Shown here: positions 42,686 through 52,276 of the stretch, one piece after another
Position numbering within the stretch: the stretch's first letter is position 1
Layout of the letters: each line of letters opens with the position of its first letter
NCBI GenBank assembly: GCA_977006965.1
Contig: OZ345371.1
Location: 806,001-870,000, forward strand
DNA: 64,000 nt
Reading direction: 5' to 3'
From: Phymatolithon calcareum
Taxonomy: Eukaryota; Rhodophyta; Florideophyceae; Hapalidiales
Position numbers and translations under genes: made by a program
The notes under the pieces: generated by a model
Told to the model about the DNA's origin: nothing
Databases searched by the model: none
Seen by the model: the letters and a program-made list of their open reading frames with translations, nothing else

Positions 42686-43947
42686 TCATGAGAAATCCTT
42701 ATTGCGGTGAATTGCATTCATGTGTTTCGAAAGATGACTGGCTTGTTTGAAGGATGCATTACATGATGTGCATCGAAACGGCTTCGATGCATCATTTGAT
42801 GCCTAAGAATAAAACATATGTTGAAATAATCGTTAATCAACAAAAGTTAACATGTTCTGTGACCCACATGTATTTACCAAAATACTTACTGAATGCACGA
42901 GCGCAATGTGGCGACGAAGTCCATCGGAGAATGCAAAGGTCTGTCTGCAGTGTGGGCACCGATGTGGTCGATGATTGAGGTGCACGCTTTGAATCTGTAA
43001 GTCGAGCAATGAAAAGGGGAAAATCGGTCAGTAAAAATGACCTTTGAATGGTTAACCATGGGAAAAGCAACGTACGTGTTTGTTAAGGTTACTCCTTTGC
43101 GAATAGGTCAAACTACAGTGCGGACAGGGCACAGATGTGGGCTTCATTTTGGTGCCGGAGCGCGATACAGAAGGCGTACCGTTCCGTGATGATCCTCTGA
43201 TGCCGTCCGATGAATTATTCTCCTTTCTGATCTGTGGATTCTTCTCGCCGCATCCACTTTTCGTGGAAGAAGTACCGGTTCTCTTCTTCTCGCTACGCTC
43301 GTTCAAGATATACTGCAAGTCCATTTTCTTCGAATGGCGATTTGAATTGGACGCCATTTTGGAATTTACCGAAAGAGTGAAATCACGGTGGAGGAATGCA
43401 GATGCACGAGAAGGGTTCGATGACGAAGGTATATCCTGTGGTGGAGAGATACAGAAGATAGCACTGTCGTCCTTTTGTACCGTTCTTTTCCGCGTGCGCT
43501 GGCACTTTTTCTCAAGCATGCCCTTCATTGTTCTCAATTCTACTACCGCATGCATTGGACTTGAAGTTGTATTTCTATCATCTTTAGCTATGCAAATGAA
43601 GCCTTGCCGCAATGCTGGATTGGCTTTCTCGCCTCTCAAGGCGATACCGTTTGCGGCACAGTAGGCGGAACAATGGGTGCATCTTGTCGACGTAGTCAAA
43701 GCTGCTTTTTTATTTTTAAAATCCTATAATGTGCTGCTGGACACGTACAGTAAAACAAGGAAAATAAGAGTGAGGCTTTCTGGCTCCAGAGAGGTGTAGA
43801 AATTGTATGGTCCTGCCAGTGAGTCCACACCGCAGTTTGTCCCAGAAAAAGCAAATGAGCACAGAGGAGATGTGCATCGTGGTCCTTCAGATACCCCTTG
43901 CCATAACATATTTTGACATTAATCAATTGAAGGCTCTCCGGGCTCAT
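42686..43947 (-). CDS. C2H2 zinc-finger protein, spliced (three finger units)
   Basis: A nuclear, DNA-binding-type protein by its fingers. The main exon (43699/43701 to 43076) encodes a polar region with MDLQYILNERSEKKRTG and ends in CPHCSLTYSQRSNLNKH. Intron 43075-42995 (GTACGT..TTACAG, 81 nt) and intron 42889-42803 (GTAAGT..CTTAG, 87 nt) are both phase 0 and restore three canonical fingers: CPHC..NLNKH|IQSVH (split by intron 1), CPHCRQTFAFSDGLRRHIAL-VH and CTSCNASFKQASHLSKHMNA-IH, all Cx2Cx12Hx4H. The stop is at 42686. The frame lacks an ATG until 43558; a frame-consistent upstream exon starting at ATG 43947 (donor 43748 GTACGT, acceptor 43702, phase 1) would give about 348 residues. The target gene is unknown. 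The start is the least certain part. Confidence 0.8.
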
Positions 43948-43959
43948 ATTGCTGTAAAG

Positions 43960-44786
43960 TCACACATGGAGTGTGACTTTTCCGCGTTCTCTGAACGAGG
44001 AAGCACTTTGTGTCCGTTCTAAGATGCATGTCCGTCGTTGATTCCTCTTGCGGGACAGGACTTGGTGATTGGAAACACGACACTTCCGGATTTTGTCGAA
44101 TTCAGCGACGTCGGTTATAAATCGGTGACGAGTGTCCATTGCTGACATGCTGATTCTTACGCCTGTATTGAGCAAATCGAAAATGTTGAACATTTCTTGA
44201 AGTGGTGCCACGAGTGTTCTCACGAGCCGTGGTATGTTAGGAACAAAGAGGTTCTGATTGTGAAAAACAAAGCCAGGAGGTCCAGCCACAGCTGATAAGC
44301 CCTCTTCTATATATGTATGGAAAGAATTCTTTCTACAAGGCGAAGGAAATCTCACACCCAAATCGAGGCTCATTGTGAAATCGCTGAAATCTCAAATCGG
44401 GGGAATTGAATAGAGCAAAGAAGAGAATGAAGATCAGAAGACGGGAAATATTCTTTGACATTAAAACCAAAATAATCTAGACAGTTCTGAAAATGACGAT
44501 TTTGGATTGTGCAAAAGTCGCAATAAGGGAGCTTGACCTCACAGGCCTTGCCCATGAGCTCACGGTTAGCATCCTCTAGTTGCTTGTTAGTGAGATGTAC
44601 AAAGAGCGTAAGGAACAAATCATGTCGTTCTGCAGCATGTCAATTTATCCTTCCTGCTTTGAGATTGATAACCTCTGCGAAAGGCGGCACAACTGCACTT
44701 TTGATTTCTAATCTAAGAACGCAATCTCGAACTTTGCATGACCTACTGATGTCCAGGAATGTGTCATCCATGCAAATGCACTCGAC
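43960..44786 (-). pseudogene. Unknown protein-coding remnant or gene, minus strand
   Basis: Coding-like frames follow each other on the minus strand: MDDTFLDISRSCKVRDCVLR and KSAVVPPFAEVINLKAGRIN (about 44640-44780), then after a stop HAAERHDLFLTLFVHLTNKQ and EDANRELMGKACEVKLPYCD (44370-44618), then, from an ATG at 44373 in another frame, LVRTLVAPLQEMFNIFDLLN and FITDVAEFDKIRKCRVSNHQ (43960-44373). I do not recognise the family. The pieces may be exons or a decayed single gene. Upstream it is interrupted by the 54-bp L-C stub at 44787. Confidence 0.35.
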
Positions 44787-44840
44787 TGTTACTCAACTTG
44801 AGGCTTTGGGAGCTTTTAAAATAAAATCAATATATATCCC
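44787..44840 (+). mobile_element. 54-bp L-C LINE stub with 14-bp target duplication
   Basis: Only the last 54 bases of family L-C (..gaggctttgggagctttta.., ending atatatccc) inserted between two copies of caaatgcactcgac (44773-44786 and 44841-44854). The same 3' end is at 12690-12745 and 52211-52276. It marks an extreme 5' truncation by target-primed reverse transcription. Confidence 0.85.
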
Positions 44841-44990
44841 CAAATGCACTCGACAGGAAATGCTCATACAGCGAAGATATTTGAAAGAGGACTTGAATGT
44901 AGGGAGAGAAGCGCATGCATCAAATGCTACGTTATCTCTTTTCCAAGGACAGTGCATATTTTTACTGGATGTTGGCAGTTGTGGCTGCTT

Positions 44991-47009
44991 CATTCTTGTA
45001 TTCTATTCTTAAGCGCTCCATGGGCGCCCATACAAAACGCTGTCGTCCAACATTTATTCCAGCAGAGACAGTGAGTCATGTAGGCGTAGAAAGTGCAATC
45101 CTGTACATTGGGCTTTTTCCTCTCAAAGTGTGATATGTTACTCCCTGGCCTGATGCTTGTTTGAGGACCATCAAAAGGTTAAATAATTACTCCATTCTAT
45201 TTATGATTGCCATATCGCATATTGTTAGTAATGGGAGCTGTGAGAGTAAAGCCTAGCGCAGTGCAGATGCAGGAGTTCCCGTTTCTCCAGGCTTTGTACA
45301 TGCGCAAAGTCGCTGAAATGATTAGTGCGGGGCGCTGCTGTGCTCTCTCTTCTAGTAATCAGGAGACCGGAGGGACATGACTACGGTCTTCGGGTCCCGT
45401 AATGGATGCACCAGAGCACAGGCTCAGTTCTCCTCGTTTGCTAGATGGGGACGCCTCCTGCCAAGTATTTCTTTGAGGCAGCAACGGATACTGCGATAGA
45501 TTACGTTTCTCCACTCAAGGCAAGCATCTCCGTTCTTCTAGCTCTATATGACTGCCAATCGTGGAAGCAAACCGAACAATTGAGAAAAAAGTTAGAGCTA
45601 CTGAAGGGTATATCGGGGAGACCATGTCGGAACTGTCTACGCGGAATTGCTAGCCGGGGACCCTAAATGAAGCTGGTTGCAGTCAGGTGCTATTAAATTG
45701 TGTTTGATCACCATTAAGATCACTCTTTGGACTTAGTGAACCTAGAAGTACAATATTCCTTACATATCGCTAATTCTGGAATAGAGTGAATGCAGCTCGG
45801 GCTTTTGATAAGTAGCTAGCGCCATCGGTCGAAAAGGCAACAATGAATAAGAATTTTCTCGCTTGCGCTCTTCACCACACCCTAAATGAAAATGATCGTT
45901 CCTGAGCAACAAAATCTCAAGTGCCGAGGTGAAGTTTTGGAAGTTCTTTATGACTGAGATTTATTTTACTTTTTCAAATGTCCGTTTCACATGCACACTT
46001 GTGGAGGGGAATACCACCATTACCTGCTGACCATAATCGAAAGGATCCGGAGAGGTTATTTTGGAGATCTGTCGCAAGGTAGAGAGGATCAAATTTGGAT
46101 CATCATGTCAAACTAAGGGCGGAATATTGAGTACTGCCCCAGCGCATCAACAAGGTGTTTGACCCTGCTGCAAGAGGGGATGGCACTGGGAGCGCGCTCG
46201 TCTGCAAGGCGCTCACTGCGGGCAATTTTGCTACACTCCTGTATTCAGCGTGATGTGCACCCCATGCGCGAGACGCATCGGGAGACATAACAGTAATCTT
46301 CCGAGCTTGAAACAAGATTATTGCCAGATCTACCACATTGTGTCAGGATCTGGTTATTCTTTGGCGAGAGATATCTAACAATAGAACTGAGGAGCTCAGG
46401 GAAATCCCTTCTGAGGCGTGGTAATATACAGTAAGTAGGAAATCCCAATTTCAAGGGCGATTTTCTCCTTATTTCCACATGCAAACGCTACATTGTTGCT
46501 CAAGCTATGACGTTTTGGCAGCTTTGAGAATAAAATTAGAAAAATTTGTATTTAATATATGATTCACCTATGGCAGCGCTGGGCATGTAGAGTAGCACTG
46601 TGATCATCAGTGCATTGCTGTCTCTGAATTCACCATAGATATGCAGTACAGTACTATGCTCTCTTCGATAAGGCATTTTTTAACACACCCGTCGCCTAAG
46701 AGTGGGCCCGAAAAAGTACCTTTCAAAGGGTTCCGAAAGGCACGAATTTTGTAAAACATTGACCGATCACAATATTTTTCGGTTTTTTGGAAAGCGGAGG
46801 TCGAGCTTGGTAACATTATGGCGTTATTTTTCCGCCCAAGACAATCCTTGGAGCTGAGGAGAGCGATGAAAACCTACCTTTCGCGGGAAAGACAAATAAC
46901 TTGAGGGTACCAAAAACCCACAAAATGCATTTATGATACGTATTTACGGAACTGTGCAGAATCTAATGCTGTGCGCCTTTCTCAATGCACAGTAGATAGG
47001 CATGTGGGG
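44991..47009. other. Intergenic, no supported gene
   Basis: Contains a 73-codon plus frame at 45445-45666 (TDTAIDYVSPLKASISVLLA) without recognisable domain. Bases 46492-46545 (gttgctcaagctatgacg..gagaataaaat) faintly resemble the L-C 3' end and may be an old stub. Nothing else is recognised. Confidence 0.4.
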
Positions 47010-47131
47010 GTTGTGCACCGGCTGCGAGGGATGACATGAGCCCGAGGGCATGATATTCAACCGAGGCGCAGCCGAGGTCCGAATATCTTGGCCTGAGGGC
47101 GATTGTCATCCCGAGAGTACGGTGCACAACA
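47010..47131. repeat. Palindromic miniature element
   Basis: A 122-bp imperfect palindrome with outer arms gttgtgcaccg / cggtgcacaac and inner arms around gggatgaca / tgtcatccc and gatattc / gaatatc. The loop reads CCGAGGCGCAGCCGAGG, similar in style to the centre of 26217-26362. It ends four bases before the next palindrome. Confidence 0.6.
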
Positions 47132-47135
47132 CGCT

Positions 47136-47292
47136 TGTCAACCGGCTGAGGGGGTAGACATCGGCTTCCTCTTGAAACTGATTGCTTCTATGTCATAACT
47201 CGTCACGTAATGCCGTACACTTCTGAGGGGCCATAACTTTTCACATCAGTTGCAAGAGATAGCAGATGTCTGTCCCCTCAGCCGGTTGACAA
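47136..47292. repeat. Palindromic element; left inverted repeat of the recombinase region
   Basis: Arms TTGTCAACCGGCTGAGGGG.. at 47136 and its inverse ending ..CCCCTCAGCCGGTTGACAA at 47292. The left arm's 62 bases (47136-47197) recur inverted at 51009-51070 with only two mismatches, so this block also forms one half of a terminal inverted repeat enclosing the recombinase ORF. It could be a MITE with a second, partial copy at 51009. Confidence 0.6.
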
Positions 47293-47380
47293 CTCCTCAC
47301 ATCCGCACAGCGCTGCGGCATTACTCCCTCGGAGCCAAATTATGTAGTTGGCAAACCAGAACAGTGTCTACCTTGACGCT

Positions 47381-47640
47381 ATGGAGAAAACAACCCACGA
47401 TCCTTCAGCGACCGGAGCTCCCCTAGACCAGATTATTGACTCCGAATGGTCGGACATTGAAGCGGAGAATGGTTCCTTCCACCCGTCACCGTCTACCTTC
47501 GCGCCTCCTAAGCCACAAGAGCCTACGATCCCGCTGCTCCCGCGTACACGAGTCCCTCAAAGCTCACTGGTGGCAGGGCCGGGGCACGCGGCACTCGTAG
47601 CTCCAATCTCGCCGTCAAATCCAGGGAACGCTGAGGGCAA
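47381..47640 (+). CDS. Probable N-terminal part of the tyrosine-recombinase ORF, in another frame
   Basis: From ATG 47381 the frame reads EKTTHDPSATGAPLDQIIDS, EWSDIEAENGSFHPSPSTF and FAPPKPQEPTIPLLPRTRVP: acidic, Ser and Pro rich, of low complexity. In the recombinase frame the coding signal begins after a stop at 47598-47600, with FAPPAFAPSAEVTETRTLN leading into the ATG at 47730. The two frames overlap at about 47601-47730, so a one-base indel, a +1 ribosomal shift or an unseen mini-intron would join them. The TTG at 47348 is not a likely start. Confidence 0.45.
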
Positions 47641-47729
47641 ATCCGGTCCCAGACTTTGCGCCACCTGCATTCGCACCGTCCGCAGAAGTCACAGAGACAC
47701 GTACGCTGAATATAACACTAGCACCGCCT

Positions 47730-50360
47730 ATGCACCACACAAAAGAGACGGAGCGATTCTTGGGTGTTCGTGTTCCCGAGAACACAGAAAAGAGCATCGA
47801 GTACTCCATGTGCGCCCTCGCGCGCTTTTTGTGCCGGAACGGAGAAGAGTCTAGTTTGGAGCGCAAGTTTGAGATGGCGAGACTGATTCTGTTCTTTGAT
47901 GGGTTTAAAACATTCTTACCCCAGGGATGGACCAACTGGACGGAGGACCAGCTAAGAAGAGTGCGCTATCACCTGATCGAGTTTGTAGTGAATTATAGAA
48001 GCGATAAGACAGACAAGGAAGTGAAACCGTCGACGATGAAGGGGTACGTTCTCGGCATCCAACGATTTTTTGCGGACAAGTGGGGCTACAATCTGAAGCT
48101 GCTAAGTGGTCCGATTTATTGCCCGAGCCTGAGTCTTGTAGCTGTGATCGAAAACAAGCTTTCCGATCAGCAAGACCGAGGGGCCTTCACAGAGAGCCAT
48201 AATATTTTGTCACACGAAGATCTTGTGCTACTTTACTCGACGTCTGCTCTTTCCCGAGAAACCCCAATCGGCTTCCTCAACAGGCTCGTTTTCGACGTTG
48301 CGCTGGTCACCGCAATGCGCCCAACCTCCGCCGCCCTTCTCCTCACGCGGCAGTTTACCAAGGAGAAGATCCGTGGTGAATGGGTTTATCGCATTTCTGC
48401 AGTTATCGGAAGCAGAGCAGGGGCTTCTAAGACTAATCGGGGCGTTATGCGCGCTGTGCGCGACAAACCCACGCAAATTTTAGTTTGGAACCGCACAGCG
48501 CTGGGTGGTATCTTAAACTTGTACCAAGACATCGATGATTACCTGAATGTGCGTCGTGCGATCGATTGTGGCAGTGATCGGTTTTTTCTTGGTGTAAACC
48601 CGCGTGCTACAAAGTTTTCAAAATTCTTTAAGAAGCAGCATCTTGGGAAGAACTCATTTGGAAGGATTGTCGGCAATGTTTGCAATGAAGTTGGGATCAA
48701 AGGATCCGGTGCGAAGGGGGGAATGGTCACACACGGAGTTCGCGCAACTATAACATCTCTACTCCTTGCATCGGGACACGCTGACTCGTCAATGAGCATG
48801 CGAACGGGGCACCGCGATCCTCGCAGCCTTCAGAACTATCAAAATTTAGATGGAGACGAGGGACAGCAGCAGCAGCGAGACATATTCCTGGAACAACCGC
48901 CTTGCCAGCTACCGGGGAATCTGAAGAAGGCTAAACATGAGGCGATTGGTGCTGAGACGCACAAAGAGAGTCTCCGCTTGCGCACTTCCCTGGCTCCTAC
49001 TCCATCGATTCATGGTACTCCGGAAAACCTTGAGGCGGCGCGCCATATGTCTACAACTGGAAGCTCTTCTCTTAGTTTTCTCTCCACCTTGCGCGACGTT
49101 TCCGGAAGCACTATTAGTGTTGTCATTCAGAAGGACAGCTCAAGTAACAGGTTTTTAACCTTCACGACTCCTGTTTCGGCGAAGGATGACCCAGAGGAGA
49201 AGCGTACCGCGACAGAAGCTTTTCTTCTAGAGCGAAATGCAGCGCAACCAGCCGATATCGAAATATGGACGGACGGAAGTGTCGGAAAAGTACCGCATGA
49301 ATTTGTCTGCGACCTGAATCATGGAGGACGAGTCTCCGTTAAATGGGATGAAGGTTGGTGTACGGCGACGTTGAGCAAATTCAGTCCATCTCAATACCAG
49401 AACCACGAAGCAGCGAAACGTTTTGAGTCTCGACACGGCAGGCCCCCGGACATCCTCTTGGCCTACGACGACGGAGACGAACATGCATACTCAACGACCC
49501 CGACCGCCTCGAAGCAACGCGTTGCCGTGTGCGATGAAGACGGTTACACACTCGACATGTATCGTACAATCCCATTCCAGGTCGGCGGAGCTGGGATTCT
49601 GATTTTGCGCGGCGAAGAAACTGTTATGGAAGAAGCGCTGGCCGTTGGGGCTGTCGGCTCTTCATTTGACGCGGAGGCATTTGCCGCCGTACAGGCCTTC
49701 CAAGCAACGTTAACGCTACAACTTTCCCGCGGCAGCACTATCAGATGGTTCACTGACAGCTGTAGCTGCATAGACGCGCTCAACGGACAAACGCGGATGT
49801 TTGGTGACATGGTCCGGAATCTATGGAACCTTATGGAACGGTTATTTTCACGCGAGATTCAGATAGAGTGTGTTTGGATACCGAGTCACTACGGCGTCGC
49901 GAAGAATGAGGCTGCTGATGAACTTGCGCGACGGGGAATTTCGGAATCGAGTCTGGCGCTGCACCAAGCGATACCTCTCACTTTGGAAGCGGCACGATCC
50001 ATCATCAAGCCGCCCTGTAGAAGCAAACAAGTGACCCTTCCTACTCTTCCGAAAGATCTGCACATCTCGCAGATACGTGCAGAGGTGGTACTTCACCAGC
50101 TCATAGTGAACTGCAGCCCTATTGTGGCAAGCTTTCACCTTGGACACAGCGAGAATGAACCGCTTCTCTACGACCCAGTATGCAAGATGTGCCCGTTTGG
50201 CGTCAAGGAGACAGTGGAGCACCTCATCTTACACTGTTCTGGGAGGACTGCCTCTCGACGAAAATTCATCGGAAGAGTGCGAGACAAAACGGTAGAAAAT
50301 CTGTGCAGGGAGAGACCCGTAGAGATACTCCAATATTTGAACAATGAGAACTTACTCTAG
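47730..50360 (+). CDS. Tyrosine recombinase fused in frame to a LINE RNase H-CCHC (876 aa)
   Basis: Residues 1-461 are a tyrosine recombinase of Crypton type: R197 (TAMRPTS), likely K234, H335-x-x-R338 (THGVRAT), H361 (TGHRD) and nucleophile Y370 (SLQNYQ). The R-to-H spacing (23) and H-to-Y spacing (9) equal those of XerD-like enzymes. Residues 466-876 are an L-E LINE C-terminus: RNase H with D515 (WTDGS), E649 (DAEAF), D676 (FTDSCS) and D730 (NEAADELA), then a CX2CX9HX4C finger (C818, C821, H831, C836). The join coincides with a LINE insertion (49128-50409) flanked by a perfect 12-bp duplication. Without it the recombinase frame would end ..SVVINNHPIKNPDTCK.. at a TAG near 50496. The whole frame is open and all catalytic residues are present. 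Expression is unknown. Confidence 0.85.
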   Translation: MHHTKETERFLGVRVPENTEKSIEYSMCALARFLCRNGEESSLERKFEMARLILFFDGFKTFLPQGWTNWTEDQLRRVRYHLIEFVVNYRSDKTDKEVKPSTMKGYVLGIQRFFADKWGYNLKLLSGPIYCPSLSLVAVIENKLSDQQDRGAFTESHNILSHEDLVLLYSTSALSRETPIGFLNRLVFDVALVTAMRPTSAALLLTRQFTKEKIRGEWVYRISAVIGSRAGASKTNRGVMRAVRDKPTQILVWNRTALGGILNLYQDIDDYLNVRRAIDCGSDRFFLGVNPRATKFSKFFKKQHLGKNSFGRIVGNVCNEVGIKGSGAKGGMVTHGVRATITSLLLASGHADSSMSMRTGHRDPRSLQNYQNLDGDEGQQQQRDIFLEQPPCQLPGNLKKAKHEAIGAETHKESLRLRTSLAPTPSIHGTPENLEAARHMSTTGSSSLSFLSTLRDVSGSTISVVIQKDSSSNRFLTFTTPVSAKDDPEEKRTATEAFLLERNAAQPADIEIWTDGSVGKVPHEFVCDLNHGGRVSVKWDEGWCTATLSKFSPSQYQNHEAAKRFESRHGRPPDILLAYDDGDEHAYSTTPTASKQRVAVCDEDGYTLDMYRTIPFQVGGAGILILRGEETVMEEALAVGAVGSSFDAEAFAAVQAFQATLTLQLSRGSTIRWFTDSCSCIDALNGQTRMFGDMVRNLWNLMERLFSREIQIECVWIPSHYGVAKNEAADELARRGISESSLALHQAIPLTLEAARSIIKPPCRSKQVTLPTLPKDLHISQIRAEVVLHQLIVNCSPIVASFHLGHSENEPLLYDPVCKMCPFGVKETVEHLILHCSGRTASRRKFIGRVRDKTVENLCRERPVEILQYLNNENLL

Positions 50361-50409
50361 GGTTAGTTACGGTGTTAATTAACGCATTCTGCATTAAAGA
50401 AAGAAAGAA
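49128..50409 (+). mobile_element. L-E LINE insertion (RNase H part) in the recombinase gene
   Basis: 1282 bp carrying the end of L-E ORF2 and its 3' end with the GAAA-repeat tail (cattaaagaaagaaagaaa, 50391-50409). The target duplication agtgttgtcatt is perfect at 49116-49127 and 50410-50421. Its RT is absent (5' truncated). Sequence homology to the older L-E copy begins at about NRFLTFTTPVSAKDDPEEKR. The perfect duplication and unbroken frame indicate a young insertion, so L-E was active recently. Confidence 0.9.
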
Positions 50410-50650
50410 AGTGTTGTCATTAATAACCATCCAATTAAGAACCCTGACACTTGCAAAAGACCTCCAGATGAATCGGTAACTTCATGCTCATCGATCTAGT
50501 TTTAATAAAAATAGATTGCAATATTGTTTACAGCTCCGGTTGCCGAACACGCTCTTGTGATTGATGATGCTCCGCCGAGGACACCTCTGCCACATGACCA
50601 CGAAGGGAATGATATTCAACTAAAGAAAAGTCGAGATTCGAAGCTAATTA

Positions 50651-50884
50651 TCTGAGAGTGATTGGTGCCTGGAGGGAATAATTGGAAACCAACCTGTCTT
50701 TTCAATGAAGAATATTGATTCCCAGCTCTTCCTGAGAGACCAGGTGTACCCTTAGAACATACTCAGATCTGAGAGTGATTGATGCCTCGAGAGCATGATT
50801 GGAAACCAGCTTGTTTTTTCAGTGAAGAAAATTGATTCCCAGCTCTTCCTGAGAGACCGGGGACACCCTTAGAACATACTCAAA
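50651..50884. repeat. Tandem duplication, two units of 117 bp
   Basis: tctgagagtgattg..cct at 50651 repeats at 50768. Both units share ggaaacca.., ttgattcccagctcttcctg and cccttagaacatactca, with scattered differences. It is non-coding and lies inside the inverted repeats that flank the recombinase ORF. Confidence 0.75.
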
Positions 50885-51799
50885 AAATAGAATTTTGTCT
50901 TGCCCTATATGTCTTCAGTGGAAATGACTTCGAAATTGCGAGGGAAACAAGTGGAAAATAAAGATTTCGTACGAGTGTCCTATCAAAACTGCTATGTCAT
51001 CCCTAGGGATGACATAGAAGCAATCAGTTGCAAGAGGAAGCGGATGTCTACCCCCTCAGCCGGTTGACAAATTTTGCTGTCAGCACATGGCGTTGGTGAT
51101 GGAGACTTGTGCACTAAGTAGTGGGCACCTTCCACTATCGAAGAGGGAACCCTCGAAACTCCCTTTCGTTTTCACATTTCATGTCTAATCTCGTATTCGT
51201 TGCGTATGATGCATGATTTTCAAGCAATTTTCCTTGCAAAACGACAGCTTCAATTTATTTGCCATTTTTCCATAGCACCATGAAAAAGTGATGTACGACT
51301 TTTTTTGGAGGCTTATGGAGCGAAAAGGAAAACAGCGCAGGCCCTCCATAATGGAAAAGAGTGTATATTTGCATTATGTCAGCTACAATTACTCTCAAGA
51401 ATGGACTGCGCTACTGCAAAATTAGAGAATACGATCTCAGGATACGTGCCGTACTATACGTGACCGAGATGAAACAGGACAGCTATTGTATCCTTTGCGT
51501 CAAAGGCAAAGACGCGATACCGGCTAGCCAAATTCTTACCCCGTCCGATACATATCGTCGATGATGTCGAGAGAGGAATATGAATCAAGTCGAGTTAGCT
51601 AAAGAATGTGTATTTGTTACAGACGCGTCAATGACGAGCGGCAAGCAGAGAAGAAGCCTACATACATTAAAAAGGGGAATAAGCATTCATTATGTTATTA
51701 TTGGTTACATACGCAACACCTATCTGGGAAGCGGTACCTATGTGCTTCCCCCTATCCGGAGCTTACTCTGGAAACCGAGAGATGAAATACTTGTCTTAA
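50885..51799. other. Non-coding stretch with right inverted repeat (51009-51070)
   Basis: Bases 51009-51070 are the inverted partner of 47136-47197. A 67-codon frame at 51361-51564 (MSATITLKNGLRYCKIREYD) has no recognised domain. Otherwise nothing is supported. Confidence 0.5.
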
Positions 51800-52276
51800 C
51801 TTCAGAGCATTGAAACAAGCAGAAGAAGGTAAAGTGTCAAAGAAGCGGCGATTAGAAGATGCAATCCAAGCGTGGCAAAAATGCGAAGAGGATCGCTCAG
51901 TGAAAATCCTGATAAACAAGCATAAGAAGTTGCTAGGAGTGTTACAAATAAGGGACGGGACGACAAGGCTAAGATGCCTAAGACTGATTTTTAACAGAGC
52001 TCCGTTGTGGGGGAAATCAATCCTCAGTGAGTATTTCGGACCCGGTGCTGAAATTGAGCTTATTGCGTTCTAACGCATACTCACGTCTAAGAAGAGGGAC
52101 AAAGAGACTGAATATGAATGCAAAAGACAAACTCGAACTCTCATATGGAGAGAAACTTGAATCAAGGAAATGTTAGGAAAATAGAATGCGGTAAGTTAGA
52201 AGTAATTGAGAAGCTGCCCCGTTACTCACTGTGAAGTCTTGGGTGCTTTTAAAATAAATCAACATACATCTCCTTC
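51800..52276 (+). mobile_element. L-C LINE 3' end
   Basis: The frame at 51810-52073 (LKQAEEGKVSKKRRLEDAIQ.., RLRCLRLIFNRAPLWGKSIL) corresponds to 12270-12500 of the other L-C copy. The 3' UTR ends AGCTTTTAAA..ATAAATC and AACATACATCTCC. tgtcttaa occurs on both sides (51792-51799 and 52277-52284) and may be an 8-bp target duplication. Confidence 0.7.

Noticed and set aside
43960-44618. ATGA overlap of two minus-strand frames, like a bacterial operon
   Set aside because: The window is eukaryotic (introns, LINEs with APE endonuclease); the overlap is a chance feature of a multi-frame coding remnant.
47730-50360. The fusion ORF as a conserved, selected recombinase-RNase H system
   Set aside because: The junction coincides with a LINE insertion with perfect duplication, so a recent accident is the simplest reading; conservation cannot be judged from one copy.
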